Shown here: positions 1 to 11,619 of the stretch, piece after piece
How positions within the stretch are numbered: the first letter of the stretch is position 1
Layout of the letters: every line of letters starts with the position of its first letter
Source: Zerene cesonia
Lineage: Eukaryota; Arthropoda; Insecta; Lepidoptera; Pieridae
Reading direction: 5' to 3'
DNA: 64,000 nucleotides
Assembly (NCBI RefSeq): GCF_012273895.1
Contig: NC_052108.1
Coordinates: forward strand, 5,146,001-5,210,000
The notes under the pieces: generated by a model
Told to the model about the DNA's origin: nothing
Seen by the model: only the letters and a program-made list of their open reading frames with translations
Databases searched by the model: none
Program-made: the position numbers and the translations under genes

Positions 1-252
1 ACATAATATTTAGGATTTATAAAGATTAAATCGCATTTTAGTCTGTAAAAAATATGTAATTGTTATATATAAAATATCTACAAAATTGAACTCGAGAATT
101 TTATTTTATCTTCATATGTATATTAAATAGGAATAAAATCTCAAGACATACATAGCTATAATATAAGCATGAGTTGATTAGCATATTAAAATGAACAAAA
201 AACAACAATACGCACACTATAATATAACCGCATGTGTATGTATGTGCCCCAG

Positions 253-3200
253 GAGCCTCCTACTGGGTCTGGCGTGCAACGAGAGCGCGGCGGGCGTGAA
301 GCTGAACGCGTCGGGCGCGCTCGCGTCGTCGCAGGCGGCGCACGTGCTCGAGTCGTGCATACACGGCGTGCGCTGCTTGCAGTCGCTCGACCTCTCCGAT
401 AATAGTAATAACTCTATTGTTTCTAAGCTATTATAATGCATTCTTTTTTTAGTAAATTGGATTGTGTAAATTGGTATTTAGATATTTGTATAATTTTTTT
501 ATGATTTACAGGTATGGAATTTGAGTTATCTGGAATTGTAAGAGCAGTAGGAAAAAACCATTCCATAACGCATTTATCTTTAAGTAAACTAACAGGAAAG
601 AGATCGTACGCCCCACCGCTAATACAGGTTAGTTATTGTTTAATGTTTTATCCAATTTTCTGTCTTTTATGATTTGTTTAATAGCAATTGATTTATTTGT
701 GAAATTGTTATCTTTTATTCTAGGCCTTAGTTCATGTTTTACAAGAACCGGACACAGCTTTAACATCTTTGGATCTCAGCGATTGTAAGCTTAAGGTAAG
801 AAAACTTTTTTCAATATGTTGTCTATTATTTAATGTTTTTTAGCCATAAATTTCCCGTTTTTTTATGGAAAATGTATCGTGTCTGAATAAACTTTGAGGT
901 TGTGAACTAATCGTTATTTGGTATATATACATATGAGACAATCCTCTTATTCCTGTAATATTTGTTTTACATATTTCTGATTTTTTTCAAATAATAATAA
1001 TATTTATATAACTGAAATGTCACAATAAATAAAATAATACATAATGTATATTTTGGACCATTTACAGGGTGATTTATACGGATTATTGAACGCGTTGGGT
1101 GGAGCACGACGCTTGCGCACTTTGGACGTGTGCGGCAACCTGGCGGGCGACGCGGGCGCCAGGCTGCTGGCAAAGGCCTTGCAGTGCAACTGCACTCTGC
1201 ACACCCTGTATATAGATCGGAACGCGTTTAGCTTGCAAGGTGCTGTTTTATAGTGCTTTGTTTTATTAATTTTTTCGATTTTATTAGTAATATTACCACT
1301 GCAATATAGATAGTATAATTAACGTGTATATTTCCCATCAGAAGTTGAATTATGTTCAAATCACCACATGAATTTGCATAATTTTACTAAAAACAAATGT
1401 TTTGCTTATTGATGCCATGCTAGTCTTAATGTTAACTTATATATCCCAATGTAAGTCAAATTAACTTTTATTTGTGTGCAAGTGCAGTAATTGTCCAAAG
1501 TTTGAAATAAATCTTGCCAATAAAAGTGAGTGAAAATAGAGTTTAAATAAGTGCCTCAAACACAAAATAAACGTGTATCATACATATTTGAAATGAAGTG
1601 CAAATAACTAGTGATGTTGGTGCGCGCAGGTCTGACGGACATAGCGACGGCGCTGCGGCGCTCGGTGAGCGTGCGGCGCGTGGAGTTCCCCGCCAGCGAC
1701 GCGGCGGCGGGCGGCCGCGGCGCCAGCGAGCGCGTCGCCGCGCTCTGGCGCGACCTGCACGAGCGGTGCGCGCGCCTTTACATTACCAGACGAAATTAAT
1801 AAAATATTGTCTATGATTTGCCATTGGTGTCCTAATTTTTAAAGCGTTCTTGAAGATTCAGAGATTATTTCCTACGACATACAGAAATACACAAGTTTTT
1901 CTCTTTATTATCTTAGTATAGACTATGTCAGCCCCCTTTAAAAGAGCACATAATGTTTGACCCTGGGTCTTCAAACCGTAGCAGATGCTTATTATATAAA
2001 TATGAAAGGTAGTTTTGACGCTAACGATCTCATATCACACAACGCTTTTTTATTGTTTCCCTATCGAGCATAAAAAGTGCCACGTGTCTAGGAATAGTTA
2101 TTACTTGAATTGAAGAAGAAAAAAAAATAACGTTATTACGTATACACAAACATGATTATTATGATACTTGTAGACTCGCAAGCAACAGCGCGGCGTCCCA
2201 AACGCACCGCTTGCGGGCTCTAGCGCTGGAGCGCGCGTGGGGCGGCGGAGAAGCGGGCGCGGCGCTCGCGGCGCAAGCGGCTGGAGCGCTGCCGCCCGCG
2301 CCGCTGCCGCAGGCGCTGGAGCGCGCTGCAGCCGCTGCACACCACCTCCTGCATCAGTATCTGCAGGTATTTTGGTGGATGTGTCTAAACCAGAGTGTCA
2401 TAACCACGAGTGTCGGCTTTTGCCATTAATGATATGTTACGTAATAACGGAAGAATAAATTTTAAATGGTATTTTTAGGAACTGATGAAATTTCTATATA
2501 ATTACAGCAAATAATCACAACCGTATTCTCTGCTACACGAAAAAAAAAATTTAAAGAATTTTACATACATGTAACGAAAACCATTTCATTGTAAACTATA
2601 GTATGTACTATTATGTATGAAGTTTTGTTGAATGTTTGAATTCCCTAATAAGTCTGCAGGATAATTTTAAATGGATATTTAATTTTTATTTTGGAATGTT
2701 AATGTAATTAATAAATTCCACAGCGCTGCGGCGAGGTGTTCGCAGCGATGGGCGGTACCAATGCTGCGGGAGAACTAGTGCCTCTTCAAGCTGTACGTGA
2801 CGCGCTGGCACCCAGCTCCAATACTCTGCAGGACTTGCTCAAGTAAAATTATCTCATTGATATTATTATATTAAGGATCATTTTAACGATGTTATAACAC
2901 ACAGCATTTGTATAGATTTTTAGAAAAGTGTTGGTCTAAAATGAAATAAACTAAAATGTGAAACAATACACTTTAAATACAGAAAGCAAGAATCAACTGT
3001 AAAAAGAAAAGACCACAAGTTTTGCTCATGACTTAAACATTCCTTTTTATTAAATTCGAGTCTATCATTTCTTGGTTATGAGCATTTAGTATATAAATTA
3101 AAATAAAAATAAAAAAATTATGCGAATATGATTTGATTTTTCAGTGAGGCGGTAGAAAGTATGGCGCTAGCGGCGTGCGAGAGCGTGGAGAGTGCGGACA

Positions 3201-6200
3201 GTGAACACGCAATCAATACCGATCCGGACATACCCGATTTGCTCACACCTATCTCGCATTCTGGGGTAAATATATTTATTACTGTTAAAAATTGCATATT
3301 TCCTTTCTACTGAATAATAGCGTAAAAAGAACTAACTGTTAGAATATTCAGTTTGTGTACTTGTTTTTTATTATTAATTATTAACTAATTAACGCTTGGA
3401 ATGTATATGGTATGAATATAATTTATACATTTCTATCCCTATGCTGCTTCAGAAATTGGATTATTTGAATTTGGTAAGTTAAAAGCAGCTAATATCATAT
3501 GCATAATTTTATTAATAATACAATATTTAAACATATAAATACTAAGTGAGAATTATACGTTATCGGTTATCTGTTTAGATGTTATCCAAATTGTTTTCAA
3601 ATATATAGATATGTGTACAGTTTCATATATTATTCGTAAATTTAGTGGCTTCGAGCGTTTGTGACTAATTTCCCGTATCATTATCAGAGTTAATGCGTAG
3701 GTACCTACGTGATGTATTTCAACAACGTATTTTATATTATCAATATGTGTGTGTTGTGTGCACATACTTGTCAAGTATGTGCGCGTGCGCGCACGTAGTG
3801 ACGCAGCGTCGTGTCGAGCGAGCTAAGTGTGTGCGTGTGCGCAGGCGACGCCGCTGGGCGGGCGGCGGCGCGAGCGCGGCGGGCGGCGCGTGCGGCCCAA
3901 GTCGGTGGCGGAGCAGCAGTGCAGCAGCAACGAGATGCTGTCGCTGCCGCCGCTGCACGCCGAGGCGGCGGACGCGCTCGCCGACCTGCCCGCGCACAAG
4001 CTGCGCCACCTCGTCAAGGGTCACTGCTCGCTTACTTTTATTTTATGCGTCTGGCTGTCCCGGCGGATTGTTTTGTGCTTTTAGAGATAAAATAATGAGG
4101 GTAGGTATGTAATTTGAAAGATATTGAGTATTTTTCAAATTACATACATTATTTCACGTTTTTAACCGAGTAATTTATGTTTAATTTCTAAGTACAATGT
4201 ATTATTAAAGTTTTTAAGATTATCTTTGTTATAATGATAGGTAATTTTCCTTGTAGGGCGACCACGACGTGTAAAAACGAGAGCGCCGTCACGGCCCATA
4301 ACGGACCAGTCCCAAGACATCGACGAAGGTAATTTACTTTCGTGTGACGTTGATTTAATAAATAATTGAAGAAGCACTTTATGTAGCGTTTGTATTATTT
4401 TTAATTCATAATGAAATTTATTCATTCACAAATGAAATAATAATTTAAATTATAATACTATACATAAAACTATAATTATAATTACTATCTCTCTGAATTT
4501 TATTCATAGCCTATAAAAAATGGTGTCGTATCCAAGGTCTGGAGGAGTTCTGGCGCACGTGCCGCACGCCGCCCGGCAGCGAGGAGGCGTCGTCGCTGTC
4601 GGCGCGCACGGCGCTCACGTCGCGCTCGCTGCACTCGCTGTCGTCGCTCGCGTCCGCTTCGCCCGCCTCGCCCGCCTCGCCCTCGCCGCTGCGCCACTCG
4701 CCCACGCTGCGCCGCGACGACACCATGTGAGACACGCCCGTACATACACACTCACAAACACAAACGCACGCTCATGCGTACGCTCATATCCCCATATACG
4801 GACGCCAACACATAATGCGAACACGCATACGTGCGTGCACACTTACGCAAGTACGTGCATGCGATAATGCGCAGCACGCACACTCATACCTGACTCTAGT
4901 CGTATATGCGTCTCTCTTTAACTGTCACCGCCTAAGAAATTAACACATATTTAGAAAAAAAAATTACGATTAACACATGGGATAAACATATACAAAAGGT
5001 TTTATCCAATTTTTTGTGGTTTTCGACGGTCTTTAAAAGCTTTAAAAAATTCATGTTCAAGTTTAGGATCTATAATCATAAGAGTTTTCACTTATTTTTT
5101 TGTAATTTTAAATATTTTATATTACAGGTACAGTGTAACATCCGGTGAAAGCACGCCAGTGTTATTAGAATGCGGTGAGTACACACCACGCAATATTAAA
5201 AAAACTGTCTTACTTAATAATTTTCCTTTCGTTAGCTTCTTTCAAAACTCCCAGAGGTGTAGCCGCACGTAATAAATACAGATGTTCTATTAATACTCAA
5301 ATGTTAAATTATATAAAAGTAATTACTTTCCACATAAAAGTTCACCGACGTTTTTGTGGAAGCAAGTACAACTTCAAATTTTAAAATGGGGCCAAATTAC
5401 ATCAATTTGCTATAAAACAAATAAAGAACCATGGCATTCAGTTGAAAATCCACGGAGTTATCGTGTAACTGAACCAAACAATATATAATATTATAGTCGC
5501 ATTGAGAACCTCAATAGTTTTTGGTAACGTCGGTTAAAAAATTATTTTCTAAGAGGCTATCCATAAATTACGTCACACGAACTTTGGCTTTTTTGACCCC
5601 TCCCAGCTACTACTTCAAGTAGGTTTTTTAAAACAAAGCAGTTTTGATTGTTACATCGTTTTTAAATATACAATCAAAAAATATTAAAGTGTGACGCCGT
5701 AAGGGTTTTAACTCCCCCTGTCCCTTGTGACACTACACACACACACATTCAGTGAGACCCTTCCCCCTCTCTTTAACGTGTTACGTAATGCACGAAACGT
5801 AACTTATGGATGACTCCTAAGGACTAATATTTTCGGAATAAAGGAAGACCTAATTTTCAGGTATATTTCTGGTATTTTAATTGTGTATCGTATTGAATAT
5901 TAAAAATATCGGTGTTTAATTAAGATTCATTTAAATTGCAGAAGTATCTCGCTGCAAGTCTTCCGACAATGTGGGCACCAAAGCTTCGTCGTCTACGCCA
6001 CCGCCTTCCAGGTCTTCAGATAATGTGAACGCGATGGGTAAATATTGAATTTTTATTATACATATATATAAATCGATTTGATTTCACTCAAGTGATATTG
6101 TATTTGTTTACACCGCCTGTGTGTGCACTGAACACGGCTTATTTTACCGCTATGAAGCTTTAAAGTTACAACCTAGTTAATAAGTAGCTCTATAAAGGCG

Positions 6201-9200
6201 TATAGAAGAAATAGGTTTACTGTATGTATTAAAAGTTTCAATGTGTTTGTAGTCAAAAATAGAAATAGGAAAGAAAATATGGACATAGTACTCACTTGCA
6301 CAATATAATTGATGTTTAAAATTTGAGGGTACACGTAGATTTGAAATTGAGTCGGAATCTATCGGCTAGACTAGTTTTAGTATATTAGTTAAAATGAACC
6401 TAGATGGTCCATAATATTAATTAAAAATCATCTTATCATTCTCATACATGGGATACTACAGTATCTAACTTGTAATAAATTTATGCCGGCCCTATAGACC
6501 TAGACAACATCAAATTGAAGACATGCCTGATGATGAATAAACTGCCTATTTACTTGTATTTAATTTCAATATTTAGATTACTTTATTGCAATTAAAATTT
6601 TAAGGCAAATAATTGACCATTATATTTTTCCTAATACAAACATTTAAGGATAAACCTGAGTTTAATTATTGATTTACGCAATAAATGTAATAAATAATAC
6701 TTGACTTTTATCACGTCCAACATAGATTTGACTATCACATCATCAATTTGCCTACTCTATGTAAATAAAAATGAAATGCCAAATGTGTTGCTTATCGTAA
6801 AACTTCGAGAAAAGCTTAAGTAATTCGACAATTATTTTTTTACCGTTTCTTGTCAAGGCACAAAGAAGGTTCTTGTGGAGAGTAAAAACGTTTCACGGGT
6901 TGTACCGGGGCGGACCGCTAGTAGTTCGTAAAAGCTTCACTGTATTGCAAAATTGAATTTGCAACAATCACTTTAAACAATTTGCTTAAAATAAGGAAAA
7001 TATCGTAGGATCATTCATAAGTTCCAACAGCCACGAAAAGCTAAATTTAAGCGATCCAACTGGCTTGTTGCACAAGATCTATAAATCTGTGATACTCGTA
7101 CTCTGTACGGAAATCTGAACACATCAAAATGCCTCTAAACGTTGCCTTATAATGTGTGGGAGCGTGTGTGAAGCTATAAAACTGTGTCGTCGCCTAAAAG
7201 TTGTGTTGGTGCTATGTGTGGGCCGGCTAAACGGTAGTGTGGTGTATAGGCAACGGGTGCGCTCGCGCCGCTGGCAAGGCGCGCCCGTGGTCCGTGGCCG
7301 GCGTCAACGCGGACAACGCCTCGTGTACCACAGGTAATGCGAGCATGTCACGCTTGTTAATGGTTTGTTTTGTTTTTTACTGCCGACTGTTTTGATGTGT
7401 TTTTTTTTTTTATTCTGACAATCTAATTATGTGTTTTTGTTTCTTGCAATATTGATTATGTTATGTCTATTTAGGTACCGCGGTGGAACGGTTGAAGTGT
7501 GTTTCTATGTGCAATGTATTTCAGCACGTGCCGCGGTTTAAAATGTATTGTCCGATGAATGAATAAAGAAGACTTTCATCTGATAAATGCAATTATTTTT
7601 AAGCCGTGTACGTGGACTCATTTTGTTGGTTGATTAAGTTGCTGTGGCTAAAGTAATATTATTATTATTGGGAATTGGAAAATAAAGACTTTTTCAAGGA
7701 TTTTAAACACGATTTGTTTATTATGATATTAATGCCGACTATTGTTGTTAGTTAGAAACAAAACTTTTCTTGTTTTTGTTCGATGCCAAAGAAATTATGT
7801 GCGGCCATAGACATAACATTCATAATTGCAAAAAAAACGTTTCATAATCTTCGCATGATACGATTTAAGGCGAGGTGAGTTCAGCGATTAGCCTCTATTG
7901 AGGGGGTGAGGTGCGGGGTCTGAGGGAGGCACGCCCGCNNNNNNNNNNNNNNNNNNNNNNNNNNNNNNNNNNNNNNNNNNNNNNNNNNNNNNNNNNNNNN
8001 NNNNNNNNNNNNNNNNNNNNNNNNNNNNNNNNNNNNNNNNNNNNNNNNNNNNNNNNNNNNNNNNNNNNNNNNNNNNNNNNNNNNNNNNNNNNNNNNNNNN
8101 NNNNNNNNNNNNNNNNNNNNNNNNNNNNNNNNNNNNNNNNNNNNNNNNNNNNNNNNNNNNNNNNNNNNNNNNNNNNNNNNNNNNNNNNNNNNNNNNNNNN
8201 NNNNNNNNNNNNNNNNNNNNNNNNNNNNNNNNNNNNNNNNNNNNNNNNNNNNNNNNNNNNNNNNNNNNNNNNNNNNNNNNNNNNNNNNNNNNNNNNNNNN
8301 NNNNNNNNNNNNNNNNNNNNNNNNNNNNNNNNNNNNNNNNNNNNNNNNNNNNNNNNNNNNNNNNNNNNNNNNNNNNNNNNNNNNNNNNNNNNNNNNNNNN
8401 NNNNNNNNNNNNNNNNNNNNNNNNNNNNNNNNNNNNNNNNNNNNNNNNNNNNNNNNNNNNNNNNNNNNNNNNNNNNNNNNNNNNNNNNNNNNNNNNNNNN
8501 NNNNNNNNNNNNNNNNNNNNNNNNNNNNNNNNNNNNNNNNNNNNNNNNNNNNNNNNNNNNNNNNNNNNNNNNNNNNNNNNNNNNNNNNNNNNNNNNNNNN
8601 NNNNNNNNNNNNNNNNNNNNNNNNNNNNNNNNNNNNNNNNNNNNNNNNNNNNNNNNNNNNNNNNNNNNNNNNNNNNNNNNNNNNNNNNNNNNNNNNNNNN
8701 NNNNNNNNNNNNNNNNNNNNNNNNNNNNNNNNNNNNNNNNNNNNNNNNNNNNNNNNNNNNNNNNNNNNNNNNNNNNNNNNNNNNNNNNNNNNNNNNNNNN
8801 NNNNNNNNNNNNNNNNNNNNNNNNNNNNNNNNNNNNNNNNNNNNNNNNNNNNNNNNNNNNNNNNNNNNNNNNNNNNNNNNNNNNNNNNNNNNNNNNNNNN
8901 NNNNNNNNNNNNNNNNNNNNNNNNNNNNNNNNNNNNNNTAATTGTACATTTTTGTACTGTTTTCGTTAACACGCACGTCAATCACAGAACCATTTAATTT
9001 TGGTTTTATCAACAGAAATTATTTCCTCATCATCGTCAAGCCTTTGGTTCTTCTGTGTGTAACATTATTGTTAAAAACTTACTTTTATTCGAACTCTCAA
9101 CAAACAGGTTCTTATGTTATTCATTCCTCAATTTAATTATTCTTACAAAAATGTATTGTACATTTATTCATGCTTCCTTAATTTAAACAAAAATCGTAAT

Positions 9201-11061
9201 TGAAATCAGTCTTCAACGCGATAATATCATATTTGATTTGTATCATATATTTCCTTTTGTTTTTATGGTTCTCCCTAATTAACAACATCATTTATGAGAT
9301 AATTTAAATGCATATGCGAATAGTGAATACCATTCTTAGTGTTTTGGATGTTTGGATGTGTTAGTATTCAGTTAATTTTTCATACATTAGTATTTACAAA
9401 TTTAAAAAAATATATTTACCAAAATGTTGAGCGTTCGCATAACGTTGGTGGTGGTCTACAGAAGGCGTGGAGGCGTGCGTGGGCGGCAGCATCGTGGGCA
9501 TCACGCCGGGCGCCGCACTAACCAGTAACCAACTTTCTGACGCTATCCTATACTGAGCCCTAGGGCATCTAGCGTAGCAATAGCAAGTCCGTGTTAGGTA
9601 ATGCTTGCCGCTTCGTGTTTTTCTAGTCTGGTGTGTTCGTTTATAAGTTCATTGTAACCCGTGCGGATACACGAAATTGCTTTTTTAAGTTGTGTTTGAG
9701 CGTTTAGAGCTCTAATGTTAATGTAAAAAGTTTTGTTTGCAAAATCTTTTTTTTTAAGCTTCGAGATCAGTTAATTTTTTTTAACAATTGTAACGCCAAA
9801 TTTGTTGTTGTAGTTATGCTATTTAATTGACCGTACGTCAAGTAGTGTATTAGTGTAGCTGAAGTTAAAATTACCCCGTTATAATATTATACTGAACAAG
9901 AACGTGAAAATGACATAAGAAAGTTCGATTAAGACATTTCAAAAAATCGTGGTGGAACAGGTATACCTGTGGATGCCGCCTGTGGATCATGGTTATATTT
10001 GAATACATTGCCATCTTAGAAATTATTGACAACTCTACTCTTGTATGATAGGTTGTATTGAAATTAAAGTTTTATTGACTATATGCTGGTATTGTTTATA
10101 CTCTTTCAAAAACTTTTTAATTTAACTCGATTTTAAGACTTTAAAATTCTATCCAAAACTATCTGCTCTCCTAGCAGTGAGTTAAAATACTGTAAATTTA
10201 CACAAAGTTGTAGTTAATTTAACATCATTACTCACCAGCAACGACGATTCTTTTCAATGCTTTAAAAATCCAATGACTGAGATGAGATTTTATAGCGATA
10301 TATTATTATTCACTACTTCAAACTGTATTTAGTCTACGCGCGTTTAATTTTATATATGATGCATGTGCTTTATTTGTAAATAATTTTCTTTTCATTTCTC
10401 TTTTAAACAACAGAATAAAAAAATATTATATAAGCATGAACGGCGAACGGTAGTTCTGTAGATGCTAAGTGGTTCTAGTAAAGTATATCAGAATAATATG
10501 GAAAGGTGATTTTTAATTTAACAAATATTTCTCATTATAGGTTCAATGTTACGAGATCATCCACTAACTCCAGGTAAATTAACTATTTTACTTATTTTTT
10601 GTGTAGACGACATAGATAGACAAGATGGTTTATATTATTTATTATTTTTAGGTTAGAATGTTCCCTTATTATTTTTTATCAATTTAGTACAATGTATATT
10701 TAAAAAATTCGCATAAGTAAATATACAGTTTTAATCTGTTGATAACAATGATTTTTAGATATCGGTCTTAACTTTCGACAACAAAAATACTAATTAAAAC
10801 AATTTTTAAATTAAAGGACTGTTTAAATGGCATAAGTATTTAGGTTTTTCTTTTGTGATCACATGCCTATAATTAATTGAATACTTCCCTTTTTCCTTTT
10901 TTTTCATTTATTTATAAAAAATATCCAACAAAGAATACAGATAAATATTTTGCAGATGCTTGGTTTTCTGTGCCTTGTAATGATATGTTATTATTTCTCA
11001 CTATTAAGTTACATATTCTGTATTTAGTTTATTTTTCTTTTCAGACGGCGGTGAGGCTTGA
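253..11061 (+). CDS. CARMIL: CARMIL-type capping protein regulator (LRRC16 family), 5'-truncated by the window; spliced
   Basis: CARMIL proteins bind actin capping protein and myosin I and act at the leading edge. Predicted exons: 253-404, 512-627, 724-795, 1068-1239, 1630-1765, 2174-2366 (or from 2183), 2724-2842, 3145-3265, optional 3453-3473, 3845-4019, 4257-4328, 4537-4726 (or from 4510), 5128-5174, 5942-6037, 7250-7333, 9462-9524, 10541-10573, 11045-11061 (stop TGA). The phases join without a stop and give about 618 residues. Early exons encode LRRs (GLACNESAAG, LDLSDN, SITHLSLSKLTGKRSYAPP, LDVCGNLAGDAGARLL). Helical-domain exons follow, then a CPI-like motif, a DEGLEEF CSI core and a Ser/Pro-rich tail. 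Exons are strongly GC-rich against AT-rich introns. More exons may lie in the 7939-8938 gap. Alternatively the last exon could be 9462-9556, reading through the 9525 donor to a TGA. Family call is firm; the tail exons are less certain. Confidence 0.87.
3453..3473 (+). other. CARMIL: Candidate 21-nt microexon in CARMIL
   Basis: A pyrimidine-rich tract ending CTTCAG precedes 21 bases, followed by an excellent donor, GTAAGTT. The exons on both sides (ending 3265, starting 3845) meet at a codon boundary, so inclusion adds exactly seven residues, KLDYLNL, without a stop. Splice signals and phase are seen directly. Use in mRNA is inferred. Confidence 0.5.
3995..4570 (+). other. CARMIL: CPI and CSI capping-protein-binding region of CARMIL, split by an intron
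   Basis: The exon ending at 4019 encodes LRHLVKG, and the exon from 4257 continues RPRRVKTRAPSRP. Joined, they match the CPI pattern L-x-H-x-T-x-x-R-P-K-x6-P, with V in place of T and R in place of K. About ten residues on, the exons join as DIDEG-LEEFW, matching the DEG-x-x-EF core of the CARMIL-specific (CSI) motif. These motifs bind the heterodimeric actin capping protein. Two in-frame acceptors, 4510 and 4537, compete at the CSI exon; the upstream one would insert nine residues inside DEG. Confidence 0.72.
4105..4147. repeat. Perfect 15-bp inverted repeat in the CARMIL intron that splits the CPI motif
   Basis: The left arm GTATGTAATTTGAAA (4105-4119) is perfectly complementary to 4133-4147, with a 13-nt loop. 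It lies 86 nt after the donor of the 4020-4256 intron. It could form a hairpin in the pre-mRNA. No function is known. Confidence 0.6.
4736..4890. repeat. Low-complexity alternating purine-pyrimidine (CA/CG-rich) tract
   Basis: The CARMIL intron starts, just after the donor at 4727, with a long run of ACAC, ACGC, GTGC and TACGTG words that alternate purine and pyrimidine. A similar GT/GC-rich tract sits at about 3741-3845, before the CPI exon. Confidence 0.55.
5360..5539 (+). repeat. Dispersed repeat ending near GTCGGTTAAAAA, copy 1
   Basis: An interspersed element shares word order with 62740-62897: an AAATGGG-CCAA block, then AATCCACGGAG, then GTAACTGAACCAAA, and a 3' end close to GTCGGTTAAAAA. 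It lies in a CARMIL intron. The class was not determined. Confidence 0.45.
5549..5820. mobile_element. MITE-like element with terminal inverted repeats
   Basis: The left end contains CTATCCATAAATTACGT, and the reverse complement of the right end contains TCATCCATAAGTTACGT, so the termini are imperfect inverted repeats of about 24 bp. The interior has GACCCCTCCC and CCCTTGTGACAC blocks but no ORF. A related element is at about 13965-14426. Confidence 0.55.
7939..8938. other. Assembly gap (1000 N)
   Basis: Exactly 1000 N, a conventional placeholder, so the true length is unknown. It falls in a CARMIL intron between the exons at 7250-7333 and 9462-9524 and may hide further tail exons. Confidence 0.98.
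10541..10573 (+). other. CARMIL: Candidate 33-nt microexon in the CARMIL tail
   Basis: The acceptor CTCATTATAG and donor GTAAATT enclose 33 bases. In phase 1 they read SMLRDHPLTP between the A of the preceding exon (ending 9524) and the AC starting the exon at 11045. Length is a multiple of three. Confidence 0.5.
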
Positions 11062-11611
11062 AAACTTTCGGAATGGGTCGAATGGGCGACGTGATAATGA
11101 GCAGGGTTATCGGTACTCTCAGTATTGGATGCTCACTGATGTGCCACTTATTAGCGTAGGACGTACACATTTGGTAGTCGACACTAGAGCAGGATAGCTT
11201 CACGATAGGTACTGACTTACGTTATTTGACAGTTTTAATTCAACTATATGGCTGTTTGAATTGAATACATTTATATTGGTTCCGATGGTGGAATTGTACA
11301 ATAGGGTAGTCGGTAGTCTTATTGAAGAGAGTGATGGTCAACTTCATTGTTGGTAACCATTATCGTATGAAGAAATATTTGTATTTTGTTTGTCTTGGGA
11401 GTATGTTTTCGTGTGTATTTTGGAATATGAGGAAAAATGATTATCCCTCGATCATTTAACCATTGTTAAAACATAAATAAGTAGGGGTACTTGCAGTGAA
11501 TAATAATAATATAAAAAATATGGGATTTTTACTGAACTGTACAAATGTGCTGTAACTGGAATACAGTTGAATTAAAGCTGTCGAAACGTCGTTTAAAATT
11601 TAAATATTTCA

Positions 11612-11617
11612 AATAAA
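11612..11617 (+). promoter_or_regulatory. Candidate CARMIL polyadenylation signal AATAAA
   Basis: An AATAAA lies about 550 nt after the predicted TGA at 11059-11061, giving a 3'UTR of ordinary length. Other AATAAA or ATTAAA words occur nearby, so this is only the best candidate. Confidence 0.35.
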
Positions 11618-11619
11618 GT

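Noticed and set aside
3693..4112. 139-aa Arg/Ala-rich plus-strand frame and overlapping minus-strand frames
   Set aside because: Off-frame shadows of the GC-rich CARMIL exon at 3845-4019.
4500..4867. Several Ala/Arg-rich frames on both strands
   Set aside because: Shadows of the CARMIL exon 4537-4726 and the CA/CG repeat after it.
7881..9012. Long open frames on both strands across the first N run
   Set aside because: They are translations of N and carry no information; only short flanks are real sequence.
10877..11197. 106-aa plus-strand frame
   Set aside because: Overlaps the last CARMIL exon in another frame and has no recognisable domain; the exon phase gives an early stop at 11059-11061.
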